A DNA stretch of 64,000 bases from Gordonia sp. PP30 (GTDB lineage Bacteria > Actinomycetota > Actinomycetes > Mycobacteriales > Mycobacteriaceae): contig NZ_CP095864.1 in assembly GCF_023100845.1 (NCBI RefSeq), positions 930,001 through 994,000 of the forward strand, in the 5' to 3' direction. Both the position numbers and the translations under genes were made by a program. This document shows, one piece after another, positions 8,807 through 17,444 of this stretch; the first letter of the stretch is position 1; every line of letters starts with the position of its first letter. Below the pieces are notes generated by a model, which ran no database searches, was not told the DNA's origin, and was given only the letters and a program-made list of their open reading frames with translations.

Positions 8807-9711
8807 CGGACTGCTCCGTTCGCGGAGTCGTGGTGTTGGGTCAGGCGCACGACCAGCTCTTGCAGCGAGACCGGTGCGGTGCTCAGACCGGCGGCGGCCA
8901 GCCGGCGCTCGTCGTCGCCGGACAGCGCGCCGAGGACGGTGGCCGAGGTGACGGAGCCCAGCCGTTCGCGGTGCAGTTCCTCGCGGCCGGCGATGAACTC
9001 GTCGACGGCGGGCTCGGGGCCGACGACGGTCACCGCGCGTCCGCGCAGGTCCTCGACCGGCTCGTTCACGACGATCCGCTCGTCATCGACGACGAGGACC
9101 TGCTCGATCAGGTCGGCGATCTCGTCGATCAGGTGGCTGGAGATCACCACCGTGCGCGGGTGCTCGGCGTAGTCGGCGAGCAACCGGTCGTAGAAGATCT
9201 GCCGGGCGACGGCGTCGAGCCCGAGATAGGGCTCGTCGAAGAAGGTGATGTCGGCGCGTGACGCGAGTCCGATGATCACCCCGACGGCCGACAGCTGCCC
9301 GCGGGAGAGCTTCTTGATGCGCCGGTTCATCGGGAGATCGAAGTCGTCGATCAGCTGCGCGGCGAGGTCGTCGCTCCAGTTCGGGAAGAACAGCTTCGCG
9401 ATGGCGAAGGCGTGTCGCGGTTTCGCGTCGTCGGGGTAGCGCTGGCTCTCCCGGACGAAGCAGATGCGCGGCAGGACGCGGGGATTCTCGTACGGCCGCT
9501 CGCCGAAGATCTCGGCGCGACCGGAGTCGGCGAAGTTCTGCGCGGTCAGGATCGACATGATGGTGGTCTTGCCCGAGCCGTTGCGGCCGAACAGGCCGCA
9601 GATCACGTTCTCCGGGATGTCGAAATCGATCGCGTTCAGGACGGTCTTGTCGCCGTAGGCCTTGGTCAGCCCCCGGACCCGGACGGCCGGTGCGGCGGTG
9701 GTGGCGCTCAT
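8803..9711 (-). CDS. ABC transporter ATPase, YtrB-like
   Basis: A 302-residue nucleotide-binding subunit. Walker A is GLFGRNGSGKTT near residue 38, the signature is LSRGQ near residue 138, and Walker B is ITFFDEPYLGLD near residue 157. The C-terminal 80 residues form an accessory domain often seen in drug or antibiotic exporters. It starts 2 nt after the gntR stop and overlaps the permease by 4 nt, giving a tight three-gene operon. Confidence 0.9.
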   Translation of the reverse strand: MSATTAAPAVRVRGLTKAYGDKTVLNAIDFDIPENVICGLFGRNGSGKTTIMSILTAQNFADSGRAEIFGERPYENPRVLPRICFVRESQRYPDDAKPRHAFAIAKLFFPNWSDDLAAQLIDDFDLPMNRRIKKLSRGQLSAVGVIIGLASRADITFFDEPYLGLDAVARQIFYDRLLADYAEHPRTVVISSHLIDEIADLIEQVLVVDDERIVVNEPVEDLRGRAVTVVGPEPAVDEFIAGREELHRERLGSVTSATVLGALSGDDERRLAAAGLSTAPVSLQELVVRLTQHHDSANGAVR

Positions 9712-9713
9712 TG

Positions 9714-10088
9714 CTACTCCTTTTCGGTGGCGTCGGTGCTGCGCCGGTGGATGAGGTCGATGACGTCCCCGGCGTCGAGGCCGAGCCGGGCGGCCTCGGT
9801 GAGCAGGGGATCGAGGTATCGGACGGCGAACGACTCCTGCCGCTCCCGCCGCAGCCGGTCGCGGGCGCCGTCGGCGACGAACATGCCGATGCCGCGGCGC
9901 TTGTAGAGCACCCCCTGCTCGACGAGCAGGGTGATGCCCTTCGCGGCGGTGGCCGGGTTGACCCGGTAGAAGGCCGCCAGCTCGTTGGTCGACGGCGCGC
10001 GGGTCTCCTCGGCCAGTGATCCGTCGACGATCGAGTCCGCGACCCGGTCGGCGATCTGCTGGAAGAGCGGCCGGCCGTCGTCCTTCAT
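9714..10088 (-). CDS. GntR-family regulator, YtrA subfamily
   Basis: A 124-residue repressor with an N-terminal winged HTH (PLFQQIADRVADSIVDGSL, then PSTNELAAFYRVNPATAAKGITLLVEQGVLYKRRG) and a short C-terminal helical dimerisation tail, the size typical of YtrA proteins. It is first in the operon with the ABC genes and probably represses its own promoter, where a matching dyad is seen 14 nt upstream of the ATG. Confidence 0.9.
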   Translation of the reverse strand: MKDDGRPLFQQIADRVADSIVDGSLAEETRAPSTNELAAFYRVNPATAAKGITLLVEQGVLYKRRGIGMFVADGARDRLRRERQESFAVRYLDPLLTEAARLGLDAGDVIDLIHRRSTDATEKE

Positions 10089-10101
10089 CGTCGACTCCCT
10101 T

Positions 10102-10125
10102 GGTTACTTACCTGACTAATTAACC
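10102..10125. promoter_or_regulatory. Dyad operator candidate for the GntR regulator
   Basis: Left arm GGTTACTTA (10102-10110) and right arm TAATTAACC (10117-10125) are complementary except one position, with a 6-bp centre. It lies just upstream of gntR and between divergent genes. The AT-rich sequence stands out in GC-rich DNA and probably overlaps the promoter. Confidence 0.55.
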
Positions 10126-10175
10126 ATGACACCTCGATGCCGGGCTGTCAACGCCGGATCGGTAGCGTGAGCGGC

Positions 10176-10583
10176 ATGGGTGAACGGGCATGGTCGGAGA
10201 GCAGTCGTTGTCCGTGCGGGAGCGGCGACACCCTCGGGGCCTGCTGCCTCCGCTACCTCGCCGGGGGCGGCGGGGCGCCGGCGCCGACGGCCCGGGCGCT
10301 CATGCGCAGCCGCTACACGGCGTTCGCTCTGGGCGACGTCGCGCACCTGCTCGACACCTGGCATCCGAGCACCAGGCCGGCATCGCTCGACCTCGATCCA
10401 CAGCAGCGATGGCTTCACCTGAATGTCGAATCATGGAGTGGCGGTGGGCCTTTCGATACCGAGGGCACGGTGGGGTTCACCGCCGTCTGCCGCGGTCCCG
10501 ACGGCCGCGGAGAGCTGCGTGAACTCAGCCGCTTCGTCCGCGAGGACGGCCGCTGGTACTACGTCGACGGCGCTATCGGGTAA
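10176..10583 (+). CDS. UPF0225/YchJ family SEC-C motif protein
   Basis: A 135-residue small protein. The N-terminus has the zinc-binding SEC-C-like motif CPCGSGDTLGACC (residues 9-21), followed by the family signature ALMRSRYTAFALGDVAHLLDTWHP near residue 38 and the C-terminal FVREDGRWYYVDG. ATG 10176 puts the zinc motif at the N-terminus as in other members. It is transcribed divergently from the GntR operon. The molecular role of the family is not established; an NTF2-like fold is known for the YchJ C-terminal part. Confidence 0.85.
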   Translation: MGERAWSESSRCPCGSGDTLGACCLRYLAGGGGAPAPTARALMRSRYTAFALGDVAHLLDTWHPSTRPASLDLDPQQRWLHLNVESWSGGGPFDTEGTVGFTAVCRGPDGRGELRELSRFVREDGRWYYVDGAIG

Positions 10584-10655
10584 CGCACGACGGGGTTGCG
10601 CGCGCCCTGATTCCAAGCATGGGCTCACCGGGCCAGGCCGCGTACACCTTGTCGG

Positions 10656-11546
10656 GTGACCTCACTGACCAACAACCCGGCCGCGGGCCTCGCTCTGCCG
10701 GATGCCGCCGTGCAGCCGGGCGAGCGGAGCCCCGGCTCGGGCGACCACCAGCCCCTCTGGCGCCGGGCCGGCCGCGCCGTCGCCCTGCCGGTCGCCTCGG
10801 TCCTGATCTTTCTCGGTCTCTGGCAGCTCGCCGCGATCTCCGGGATCTGGTCGGAGACCTTCGTGCCGCCGCTCGGCAAGATCTGGGACGCGTTCGTCGA
10901 CATGTCGACCACGCACGACGGCGTCCGCGGCTACGCGGACTACTACCTGGCCGAGCACCTGTACATGACGCTCCGGCGGGTCTTCGTCGGCGTGCTGATC
11001 GGTGTGACCGCGGGCGTGGCGCTCGGCGTCGCGATGGGCTCGGTGCCCTGGGTGCGACGACTGCTGGAGCCGTGGCTGACCTTCCTGCGTGCGCTCCCAC
11101 CGCTCGCGTACTTCTTCCTGCTGGTGATCTGGCTCGGCATCGACGAGGCGCCGAAGATCACCCTGCTGGCCCTCGCCGCGCTGCCGCCGGCCGCCGTCGC
11201 CACCACGTCCGCGGTGGCCGCGACGCCGCTCCCGCTGGTGGAGGCGGCCCGGGCGCTCGGCGCCTCGCGGCGCGCGGTGCTGCGTGATGTGGTGCTGCCT
11301 GCCGCCCTCCCGGAGACCTTCACCGGCATCCGGCTGTCGGTCGGCATCGCCTACTCGTCGGTGGTCGCCGCCGAACTGTTCAACGGAGTTCCCGGAATCG
11401 GGGGCGTGGTCAAAGACGCCTCCAACTACAACAACATCCCGGTCGTGCTGGTGGGCATCATCGCCATCGGCCTGTCCGGACTGATCATCGACGGGGTGCT
11501 GCGCGGCGTCGAGACGCGCGTCGTTCCCTGGCGTGGAAAGGCTTGA
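10656..11546 (+). CDS. Nitrate/taurine/sulfonate-type ABC permease (SsuC/TauC family)
   Basis: A 296-residue inner-membrane permease with a cytosolic N-terminal extension and about six helices. The EAA loop that contacts the ATPase is visible as EAARALGASRRAVLRDVVLPAALP near residue 190. It is first in a permease-binding protein-ATPase-dioxygenase operon. The GTG start at 10656 follows the gene's own leader, and the stop lies 6 nt before the next ATG. The associated (disrupted) TauD suggests an alkanesulfonate such as taurine as substrate. Confidence 0.9.
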   Translation: MTSLTNNPAAGLALPDAAVQPGERSPGSGDHQPLWRRAGRAVALPVASVLIFLGLWQLAAISGIWSETFVPPLGKIWDAFVDMSTTHDGVRGYADYYLAEHLYMTLRRVFVGVLIGVTAGVALGVAMGSVPWVRRLLEPWLTFLRALPPLAYFFLLVIWLGIDEAPKITLLALAALPPAAVATTSAVAATPLPLVEAARALGASRRAVLRDVVLPAALPETFTGIRLSVGIAYSSVVAAELFNGVPGIGGVVKDASNYNNIPVVLVGIIAIGLSGLIIDGVLRGVETRVVPWRGKA

Positions 11547-11551
11547 CCCCC

Positions 11552-12589
11552 ATGAAGATTCGTCCCCACCTGCTGCTCGCCGTGATCGCCGTGGTGCTGG
11601 CCGCGGTCACCGGCTGCTCGGTGTCGAACTCGGGCGACTCGTCCAAGCCGACCATCCGGCTCGCGTACCAGAGCTTCCCGAGCGGTGACCTGATCGTGAA
11701 GAACAACCACTGGCTGGAGGAGGCGCTCCCGGACTACAACATCGTCTGGACCAAGTTCGATTCGGGTGCCGACATCAACACCGCGTTCATCGCCAAGAAG
11801 GTCGACTTCGGCGCCATCGGGTCCAGCCCGGTCGCCCGGGGTCTGTCCGACCCGCTGCGCATCGGCTACAAGGTGGCCTTCGTGCTCGACGTCGCCGGCG
11901 ACAACGAGGCTCTGGTGGCCCGCAACGGCACCGGGATCGAATCGGTCGCGGACCTGAAGGGCAAGCGTGTGGCGACGGCGTTCGCGTCCACCGCGCACTA
12001 CAGCCTGCTGGCCGCGCTGGCCCAGGCGCACGTCGACCCGAAGTCGGTGGACATCATCGACCTGCAGCCGCAGGCCTCGCTCGCCGCCTGGCAGCGCGGG
12101 GACGTCGACGCCGTCTACACCTGGCTGCCGACGCTCGACGAGTTGCGCAAGACCGGCAAGCAGCTGATCTCCAGCCGCCAGCTCGCCACAGACGGCAAGC
12201 CGACCCTCGACCTGGGCGTGGTGCGCAGCGACTTCGCCGCGAAGAACCCGAAGGTCGTCGACGCCTGGCGACAGGTGCAGGCCCGTGCGCTGAACCTGAT
12301 CAAGTCCGACCCGGCCGCCGCCGCGAAGGCGGTCGCCGCGCAGATCGGCACCACCGAGGCCGACGCCGCGGCGCAGCTGAGCCAGGGAATCTTCCTCACT
12401 CCGGCGCAGATCGCTTCGCCGGAATGGCTGGGCACGCAGGGGCCTCCGGGCAATGTCGCGCACAATCTGCGCGCCGCCGCGGAGTTCCTCAAGGAGCAGA
12501 ACCAGATTCCCTCGGTGCCGTCGCAAGCCGACTTCGACGCGGCGATCTACACGGAAGGACTGCCCGGTGTCTTCGACGACGTCCACTGA
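11552..12589 (+). CDS. Taurine/sulfonate-type substrate-binding lipoprotein
   Basis: A 345-residue TauA/SsuA-family protein. A lipoprotein signal peptide ends in the lipobox AVTGC, with Cys at residue 22. The mature part shows the family pattern TIRLAYQSFPSGDLIVKNNHWLEE, then FIAKKVDFGAIGSSP and LKGKRVATAFASTAHYSLLAAL. It is anchored outside the membrane and delivers substrate to the permease. ATG 11552 is preferred over TTG 11543, because it gives a normal signal peptide. Confidence 0.9.
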   Translation: MKIRPHLLLAVIAVVLAAVTGCSVSNSGDSSKPTIRLAYQSFPSGDLIVKNNHWLEEALPDYNIVWTKFDSGADINTAFIAKKVDFGAIGSSPVARGLSDPLRIGYKVAFVLDVAGDNEALVARNGTGIESVADLKGKRVATAFASTAHYSLLAALAQAHVDPKSVDIIDLQPQASLAAWQRGDVDAVYTWLPTLDELRKTGKQLISSRQLATDGKPTLDLGVVRSDFAAKNPKVVDAWRQVQARALNLIKSDPAAAAKAVAAQIGTTEADAAAQLSQGIFLTPAQIASPEWLGTQGPPGNVAHNLRAAAEFLKEQNQIPSVPSQADFDAAIYTEGLPGVFDDVH

Positions 12590-13412
12590 CCGCGGCACCA
12601 CCCGCGCACCCGCGGACCGCCCGGCGGGCCGGGTCTCGATCACCGGTGCGGTCCGCGAATACGGCAAGGGCGACCAGCGCGTCACCGCGCTCGGACCGGT
12701 GGACCTGCAGGTACCGGCCGGGGAGTTCGTGGTCCTCGTCGGACCGTCCGGTTGCGGCAAGTCGACGCTGCTGCGGCTGATCGCCGGCTTCGAGCCGGCG
12801 ACGGCCGGCACGGTGCTCGTCGACGCTGCGGCGCCGGTGCCGGGACACAGCTCCGGGGTGGTCTTCCAGCAGCCCCGGCTGTTCCCGTGGCGGACCGTGC
12901 GCGGCAACGTCGCACTGGCCCTGAAATACGCCGGAGTCCCGCGCGGCGAACGCGCCGCCCGCGCCGACGACCTGCTCGAACGGGTCGGGCTGCACGGCAC
13001 CGGCGACCGGCGGATCTGGGAGATCTCCGGCGGCCAGCAGCAACGCGTCGCGATCGCCCGGGCACTCGCGGTGCCGACCTCGCTGCTCCTCATGGACGAG
13101 CCCTTCGCCGCCCTCGACGCGCTCACCCGCGAACGACTCCAGGCGGACGTGCGCCGGGTCGGCGCCGAATCGGGCCGCACGACGATCTTCGTGACCCACA
13201 GCCCGGACGAGGCGGCCTTCCTCGGGACGCGGATCGTCGTGCTGTCCGGCCGGCCCGGCCGGATCGTCGCCGATCTGCGCTCGACGCTGCCACGCACCGG
13301 CGTCGACCCCGATGCCCTGCGGGAGACCGGTGACTACCACCGGCTCCGGACCGAGATCGCGACGGCCGTCAAGGCGGCGGCCGCCGCAGCCGAGAGAGGA
13401 CAACGATCATGA
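12567..13412 (+). CDS. ABC transporter ATPase (TauB/SsuB family)
   Basis: A 281-residue ATPase. Walker A is GPSGCGKST near residue 61, the signature ISGGQQQRVAIARAL near residue 152, and Walker B LLLMDEPFAALD near residue 172. GTG 12567 is chosen: it has a good Shine-Dalgarno sequence (GGAAGGA, 12553-12559) and overlaps the binding-protein gene by 23 nt, implying coupling. The stop overlaps the tauD start (ATGA). Confidence 0.9.
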   Translation: MSSTTSTDRGTTRAPADRPAGRVSITGAVREYGKGDQRVTALGPVDLQVPAGEFVVLVGPSGCGKSTLLRLIAGFEPATAGTVLVDAAAPVPGHSSGVVFQQPRLFPWRTVRGNVALALKYAGVPRGERAARADDLLERVGLHGTGDRRIWEISGGQQQRVAIARALAVPTSLLLMDEPFAALDALTRERLQADVRRVGAESGRTTIFVTHSPDEAAFLGTRIVVLSGRPGRIVADLRSTLPRTGVDPDALRETGDYHRLRTEIATAVKAAAAAAERGQRS

Positions 13413-14298
13413 CCGCCATCATCACCGCCCCGGCCGCGCTGAACCGCGGAGTCGAGTTCGACGTCGAACGTCTCGGCCCGAACCTCGGTGCGCGGCTGCA
13501 CGGCGTCGACGTCGCCGCCGTCGACGACGCCCAGGTCGCCGCGATCCGCGCGGCGCTCACCGAATTCAAGGTGCTCATCCTGCGCGACCAGGCGATCGAC
13601 GACGCCGCGCACATCGATTTCGCCCGCCGTCTGGGTGACGTGACCTTCGGGCATCCGGTCTGGGACAGCGGCGACGTGCCCGATGAGGTGTACGAACTCG
13701 ACAGCGCCGACGGCGGTTTCGCCGACGTCTGGCACACCGATGTCACCTTCATGCCGCGTCCGCCGGCCGCGTCGGTCCTGCGGCCGCTGATTCTGCCCGA
13801 CACCGGTGGGCCGACGCGGAGGCCGCGTACGCCTCGCTCTCGGCGCCGCTGCGACGGCTCGCCGATCAGCTGGTGGCCGTGCACGACGGGAACCGCGAGT
13901 TCGGCTACTACCTGCGCCAGCGCCGCGGCGGGTCGGGCAACGTCTGGGACGGCGAACAGGTCCGCGACCTGCGCCCGGTCCGGCACCCGGTGGTCCGGAT
14001 CCACCCGGAGACCGGCCGTCGCAGCCTGTTCGTGAACCCCGGCTTCACCTCGCACATCGAGGGCGTGTCGGACGCGGAGAGCCGGGGCCTGCTCGACGTC
14101 TTCTATGCGCACCTCACCAAGCCAGAGCACCTCGTGCGGCACCGCTGGCGCCTCGGCGACCTGGTGCTCTGGGACAACCGCAGCACCGCCCACTACGCCA
14201 ACCGCGACTATGCTCAGCGGCGCCTGATGCATCGGGTCACCCTGCGCGGCGACCTCCCGGTCGGCCCGAACGGCCCGATCGAGCCCTACCTGAACTAG
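13409..14298 (+). pseudogene. tauD: TauD-type alpha-ketoglutarate dioxygenase, frameshifted by a 13-nt deletion
   Basis: TauD oxidises taurine to sulfite and aminoacetaldehyde with Fe(II) and 2-oxoglutarate. The first frame (13409 to about 13808) encodes a normal N-terminus through WHTDVTFMPRPPAASVLRPL, with the HxD iron ligands. The second frame (from about 13807) continues WADAEAAYASLSAPLRRLADQL and keeps the distal His and Arg (HRVTLRGD). The family pattern TGGDTxW is cut between GG and W: 18 nt are expected and 5 are present. Restoring 13 nt to the 890-nt span gives exactly 301 codons. As assembled no complete enzyme can be made, so the operon may now only import its substrate. Confidence 0.8.
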
Positions 14299-14400
14299 GC
14301 CGAGATCCCGCCGCCGGGGCTGATCACCTGTCCGGTGATGCGGCGGAAGCGCGGACCGCACAGGAACACCGATCAGCTCGGCGAGGTCGTCGGGCTCGCG
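14295..14400 (-). pseudogene. C-terminal remnant of a short-chain dehydrogenase (SDR)
   Basis: On the minus strand the sequence encodes VFLCGPRFRRITGQVISPGG and then a short end to TAG at 14297-14295. This is the standard SDR C-terminus (FLxSxxxxxITGQxixxdGG). Just upstream, in a second frame, EPDDLAELI is the conserved preceding helix; one extra G near 14370 separates the two. No N-terminal Rossmann motif precedes it. The stop overlaps the tauD stop convergently, so this is the end of a gene whose 5' part was lost next to the PaaX gene. Confidence 0.65.
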
Positions 14401-14461
14401 CTCGCGGCGTGGCCTGCGCGTTGTCCGGACACCGCGGCGGTCGTCGACGGACGGGTGATCG

Positions 14462-15241
14462 GTGTTGGTCACGGTGCTCGGCGACCTGCTGGAGCCGTTC
14501 GGCGACCGTCCGGTGCGCACCGCCGCTCTCGTCTACGTGCTCCAGGGTCTGGGTTACGGCGAGCACGCCGCGCGCCAGGCGATCGTCCGGACCGGAGCGT
14601 CGGGGCTGCTGACGCCCACCCGCAGCGGGCGGGAGACGCTGTGGGCCCTGACCGATCCGGCGCACCGGCTGTTCACCGAGGGCGACATCCGGGGGTTCTC
14701 CACCGACATCGACAGCACGCGCTGGGACGGACACTGGCTGGTGGTGTGCGTCTCGATCCCCGAGTCGCAGCGGTCGGCCCGCAACCGGCTCTACGCGGCG
14801 CTGCGCTGGATCGGTCTCGGCAATCCCGCGCCCGGCGTGTGGGTCACGCCTCATCACCGGCGCGCCGCCGAGGTGTCCAGGACGATCGATGAGTTGCGGC
14901 TGACCGAGAGCACGCTGTCGTTCGTCGGTGAGCTGCCCATTCCCGGGGTCTCCCAGGATCGGCTGGTCCGGCGCTCGTGGGATCTGGCCGCCGCCGAGCA
15001 GGCCTACGACGATCTGCTCCAGCGGTTCGACGGCCGGCGTTTCGCGCCCGGCGACGAGCAGTTGTTCGCTCACCTCGAACTCGCCGACGGCCTGCGCCGG
15101 ATGGCCTCGATGGATCCGCGACTGCCCGAAGTGCTGCTGCCGGAGTGGCGCGGCCTGGAGGCGGCTCGTCGCCTGCGTGAACTGCGCACCGACCTGACGC
15201 CGGGGGCTCACGCCCGCTGGCGTGAGATATCCGGCCTGTAG
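14462..15241 (+). CDS. PaaX-family transcriptional regulator
   Basis: A 259-residue protein. The N-terminal winged HTH (MLVTVLGDLLEPFGDRPVRT, then HAARQAIVRTGASGLL) and the central RNA-binding-like core (WDGHWLVVCVSIPESQRSARNRLYAALRWIGLG) match PaaX repressors of aromatic CoA-ester catabolism. An in-frame TGA two codons before GTG 14462 excludes a longer protein. A purine-rich GGACGGG stretch sits 7 nt upstream. Its target is unknown; the adjacent SDR remnant suggests a lost catabolic locus. No gene is recognised in 15242-15374. Confidence 0.8.
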   Translation: MLVTVLGDLLEPFGDRPVRTAALVYVLQGLGYGEHAARQAIVRTGASGLLTPTRSGRETLWALTDPAHRLFTEGDIRGFSTDIDSTRWDGHWLVVCVSIPESQRSARNRLYAALRWIGLGNPAPGVWVTPHHRRAAEVSRTIDELRLTESTLSFVGELPIPGVSQDRLVRRSWDLAAAEQAYDDLLQRFDGRRFAPGDEQLFAHLELADGLRRMASMDPRLPEVLLPEWRGLEAARRLRELRTDLTPGAHARWREISGL

Positions 15242-15374
15242 ACGCCCCATGGGAAGGGCCCTGATCGACGCAGGCCGGCCGTTGATCTCGGTACCCGCCG
15301 TGCACTGCCCCGGCTCGCTCGACGGCCGCCACGCTGATGGTCACCGCGGCCGTCTGGTCATCCTTCGCAGCGCG

Positions 15375-15959
15375 TCAGGAGCCGAAGCGCGGGTCCCGGC
15401 CGGTGAACGCGATCAGCTTGTCGGTGGCGGAGGCGCTGTGACCGGCGTGGACCTCGGGACCGAAGATCCCGGGGCCGCGGTAGATCTCGGCTGGCATGTC
15501 CTTGAACATGCCGTGAATGAAGTCGACGGCCTCGCCGGGGATCTCCACCCGGCGGCCGGCCGCGGCGGCGATGTCCCAGCCGTGCAGGAACAGGTCGGCG
15601 GCCGGGAAACTCAAACCCTCTTCGATGGTGCGTGGTCCCCGCGGCGAGTTCACCACCCGATCGAGGTCGTCCACCGAGGTCGCGGCGTCGCGGGCGGCGG
15701 CCTCCACCTGCGCCCACCACGTGCCGGGGTCGCCGGTCACCGCCCCACCCGGCGGATCGACGCGGGTGAACTCCACCGGTTCACCGGCGAGGATCGCGGC
15801 GCCCATCGCGGTGGCCGCGCCGACGTGACCGAGGACGTCGAGCGCCGTCCAACCGGCGCACGGCGACGGCCGGCCCCACCCGTCGGCGGGCACCGCGTCG
15901 ACCACCTCACCGAAGAAGTCGAGTCCGTTGGAGTACATCTGCAGTGAGTCCCAGGCCAT
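15375..15959 (-). CDS. TIGR03086-type DinB/mycothiol-dependent isomerase-fold protein
   Basis: A 194-residue protein of the maleylpyruvate isomerase-like four-helix family. Visible signatures are the start helix SNGLDFFGEVVDAV, the motif PSPCAGWTALDVLGHVG (residues 32-48, with the metal-ligand His) and the C-terminal LFLHGWDIAAAAGR near residue 130, with a second ligand His. Members use mycothiol or bind divalent metal; most substrates are unknown. It is divergent from the MoxR gene, with 42 nt between start codons. Confidence 0.8.
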   Translation of the reverse strand: MAWDSLQMYSNGLDFFGEVVDAVPADGWGRPSPCAGWTALDVLGHVGAATAMGAAILAGEPVEFTRVDPPGGAVTGDPGTWWAQVEAAARDAATSVDDLDRVVNSPRGPRTIEEGLSFPAADLFLHGWDIAAAAGRRVEIPGEAVDFIHGMFKDMPAEIYRGPGIFGPEVHAGHSASATDKLIAFTGRDPRFGS

Positions 15960-16001
15960 GAGATCGACGCTACCCGCGGGATCGGCGAGTAGCGTGGAAT
16001 C

Positions 16002-17444
16002 GTGGCATTCGAGACTGCGCACCACTCCGCGAAATCTTCCGCTCCGACCGCCGCGACACTCGGCGAACTTCGCGCCTCCGGGCACGTCGAACGCGACGTC
16101 CGGGACGAGATCCGGCACAACCTGCTGACCGCCCTGCGCGCCGGGGACGACCCGTGGGAAGGGATCGTGGGCTTCGAGTCCACGGTGGTCCCGCAGCTGG
16201 AGCGGGCCCTGATCGCCGGGCACGACGTAGTGCTCCTCGGCGAGCGCGGCCAGGGCAAGACTCGACTCCTCCGCACGCTGCCGAACCTGCTCGACGAGTG
16301 GACGCCGGTGATCGCCGGCTCCGAACTCGACGAGCACCCGTATTCGCCGATCCTCCCCGAATCGATCCGCCGCGCCGCCGGTCTCGGCGACGACCTGCCC
16401 GTCGAATGGCGTCACCGCAGCGAGCGATACAGCGAGAAGCTCGCCACCCCGGACACCTCGGTGGCCGACCTCGTCGGCGACATCGACCCGATGAAGGTGG
16501 CCGCCGGCCGCAGCCTCGGCGATCCGGAGACCATCCATTTCGGTCTCATCCCGCGCGCGCACCGCGGACTCATCGTCATCAACGAGCTGCCCGACCTCGC
16601 CGAACGCATCCAGGTCTCCATGCTCAATGTGATGGAGGAGCGCGACATCCAGGTCCGCGGCTACAATCTGCGCCTGCCGCTCGACGTCCTCGTCCTGGCC
16701 AGCGCCAACCCCGAGGACTACACCAACCGCGGCCGCATCATCACCCCGCTCAAGGACCGCTTCGGCGCCGAGATCCGCACCCACTACCCGCTGGAGTTGG
16801 ACGACGAGATCGACGTCATCGAGCAGGAGGCCGACCTCGTCGCGACGGTGCCGGGCTTCCTCATTGAGATCCTCGCGAGGTTCACCCGCTACCTGCGCGA
16901 CCACCCGTCGATCGACCAGCGCTCCGGTGTCTCGGCGCGCTTCTCCATCGCCGGGGCGGAGACCGTCGCCGCGGCGGCGCTCCACCGCGCGACGGTGACC
17001 GGCGAAGAGATCGCCGTCGCCCGGCCGATCGACCTCGAATCGGTGATCGAGGTGCTGCGCGGCAAGGTCGAGTTCGAGTCCGGCGAAGAGGGCCGCGAAC
17101 TGGAGATCCTGGAATACCTACTGCGCAAGGCCACCGCCGACGCGGTCCGCGCGGGCCTCGGCGGCATCGACATGCGGCCGCTCGTCGAGCGGCTGGAAGG
17201 CGGCGACGCGGTGCTCACCGGCGACCGGATCCCGGCCGCGCAGGTGCTCGACGCGCTCGACGACGATGCCGTCACCGATCTGCTCGACGAGCTGGCCGAG
17301 CAGCTCGAGATCGACGACGCCGAACGCGCGAGCGCCCTCGAATTCGCCCTCGAGGGGCTGTATCTGGCGCGCCGCATCGGCAAGGAGCCCGACGAGCGCG
17401 GCCGCACCGTCTACCACGTCGAGCAGCCCGACGATGAGTCCTGA
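16002..17444 (+). CDS. MoxR-like AAA+ ATPase (Mg-chelatase ChlI type)
   Basis: A 480-residue AAA+ protein matching M. tuberculosis Rv0958 in position and partner. Walker A is GERGQGKTR near residue 80, Walker B is GLIVINELPDL near residue 190, and the sensor region reads LVLASANPEDYTNRGRIITPLKDRFG. MoxR ATPases act as chaperones that load or activate a VWA-domain partner, which here is the next gene, overlapping by 11 nt. GTG 16002 is the start. Confidence 0.88.
   Translation: MAFETAHHSAKSSAPTAATLGELRASGHVERDVRDEIRHNLLTALRAGDDPWEGIVGFESTVVPQLERALIAGHDVVLLGERGQGKTRLLRTLPNLLDEWTPVIAGSELDEHPYSPILPESIRRAAGLGDDLPVEWRHRSERYSEKLATPDTSVADLVGDIDPMKVAAGRSLGDPETIHFGLIPRAHRGLIVINELPDLAERIQVSMLNVMEERDIQVRGYNLRLPLDVLVLASANPEDYTNRGRIITPLKDRFGAEIRTHYPLELDDEIDVIEQEADLVATVPGFLIEILARFTRYLRDHPSIDQRSGVSARFSIAGAETVAAAALHRATVTGEEIAVARPIDLESVIEVLRGKVEFESGEEGRELEILEYLLRKATADAVRAGLGGIDMRPLVERLEGGDAVLTGDRIPAAQVLDALDDDAVTDLLDELAEQLEIDDAERASALEFALEGLYLARRIGKEPDERGRTVYHVEQPDDES

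Noticed and set aside
15242-15374. Possible second dehydrogenase remnant before the isomerase-like gene
   Set aside because: The translation has only vague similarity (ISVAAVERAGAVHG) and no conserved motif could be placed.
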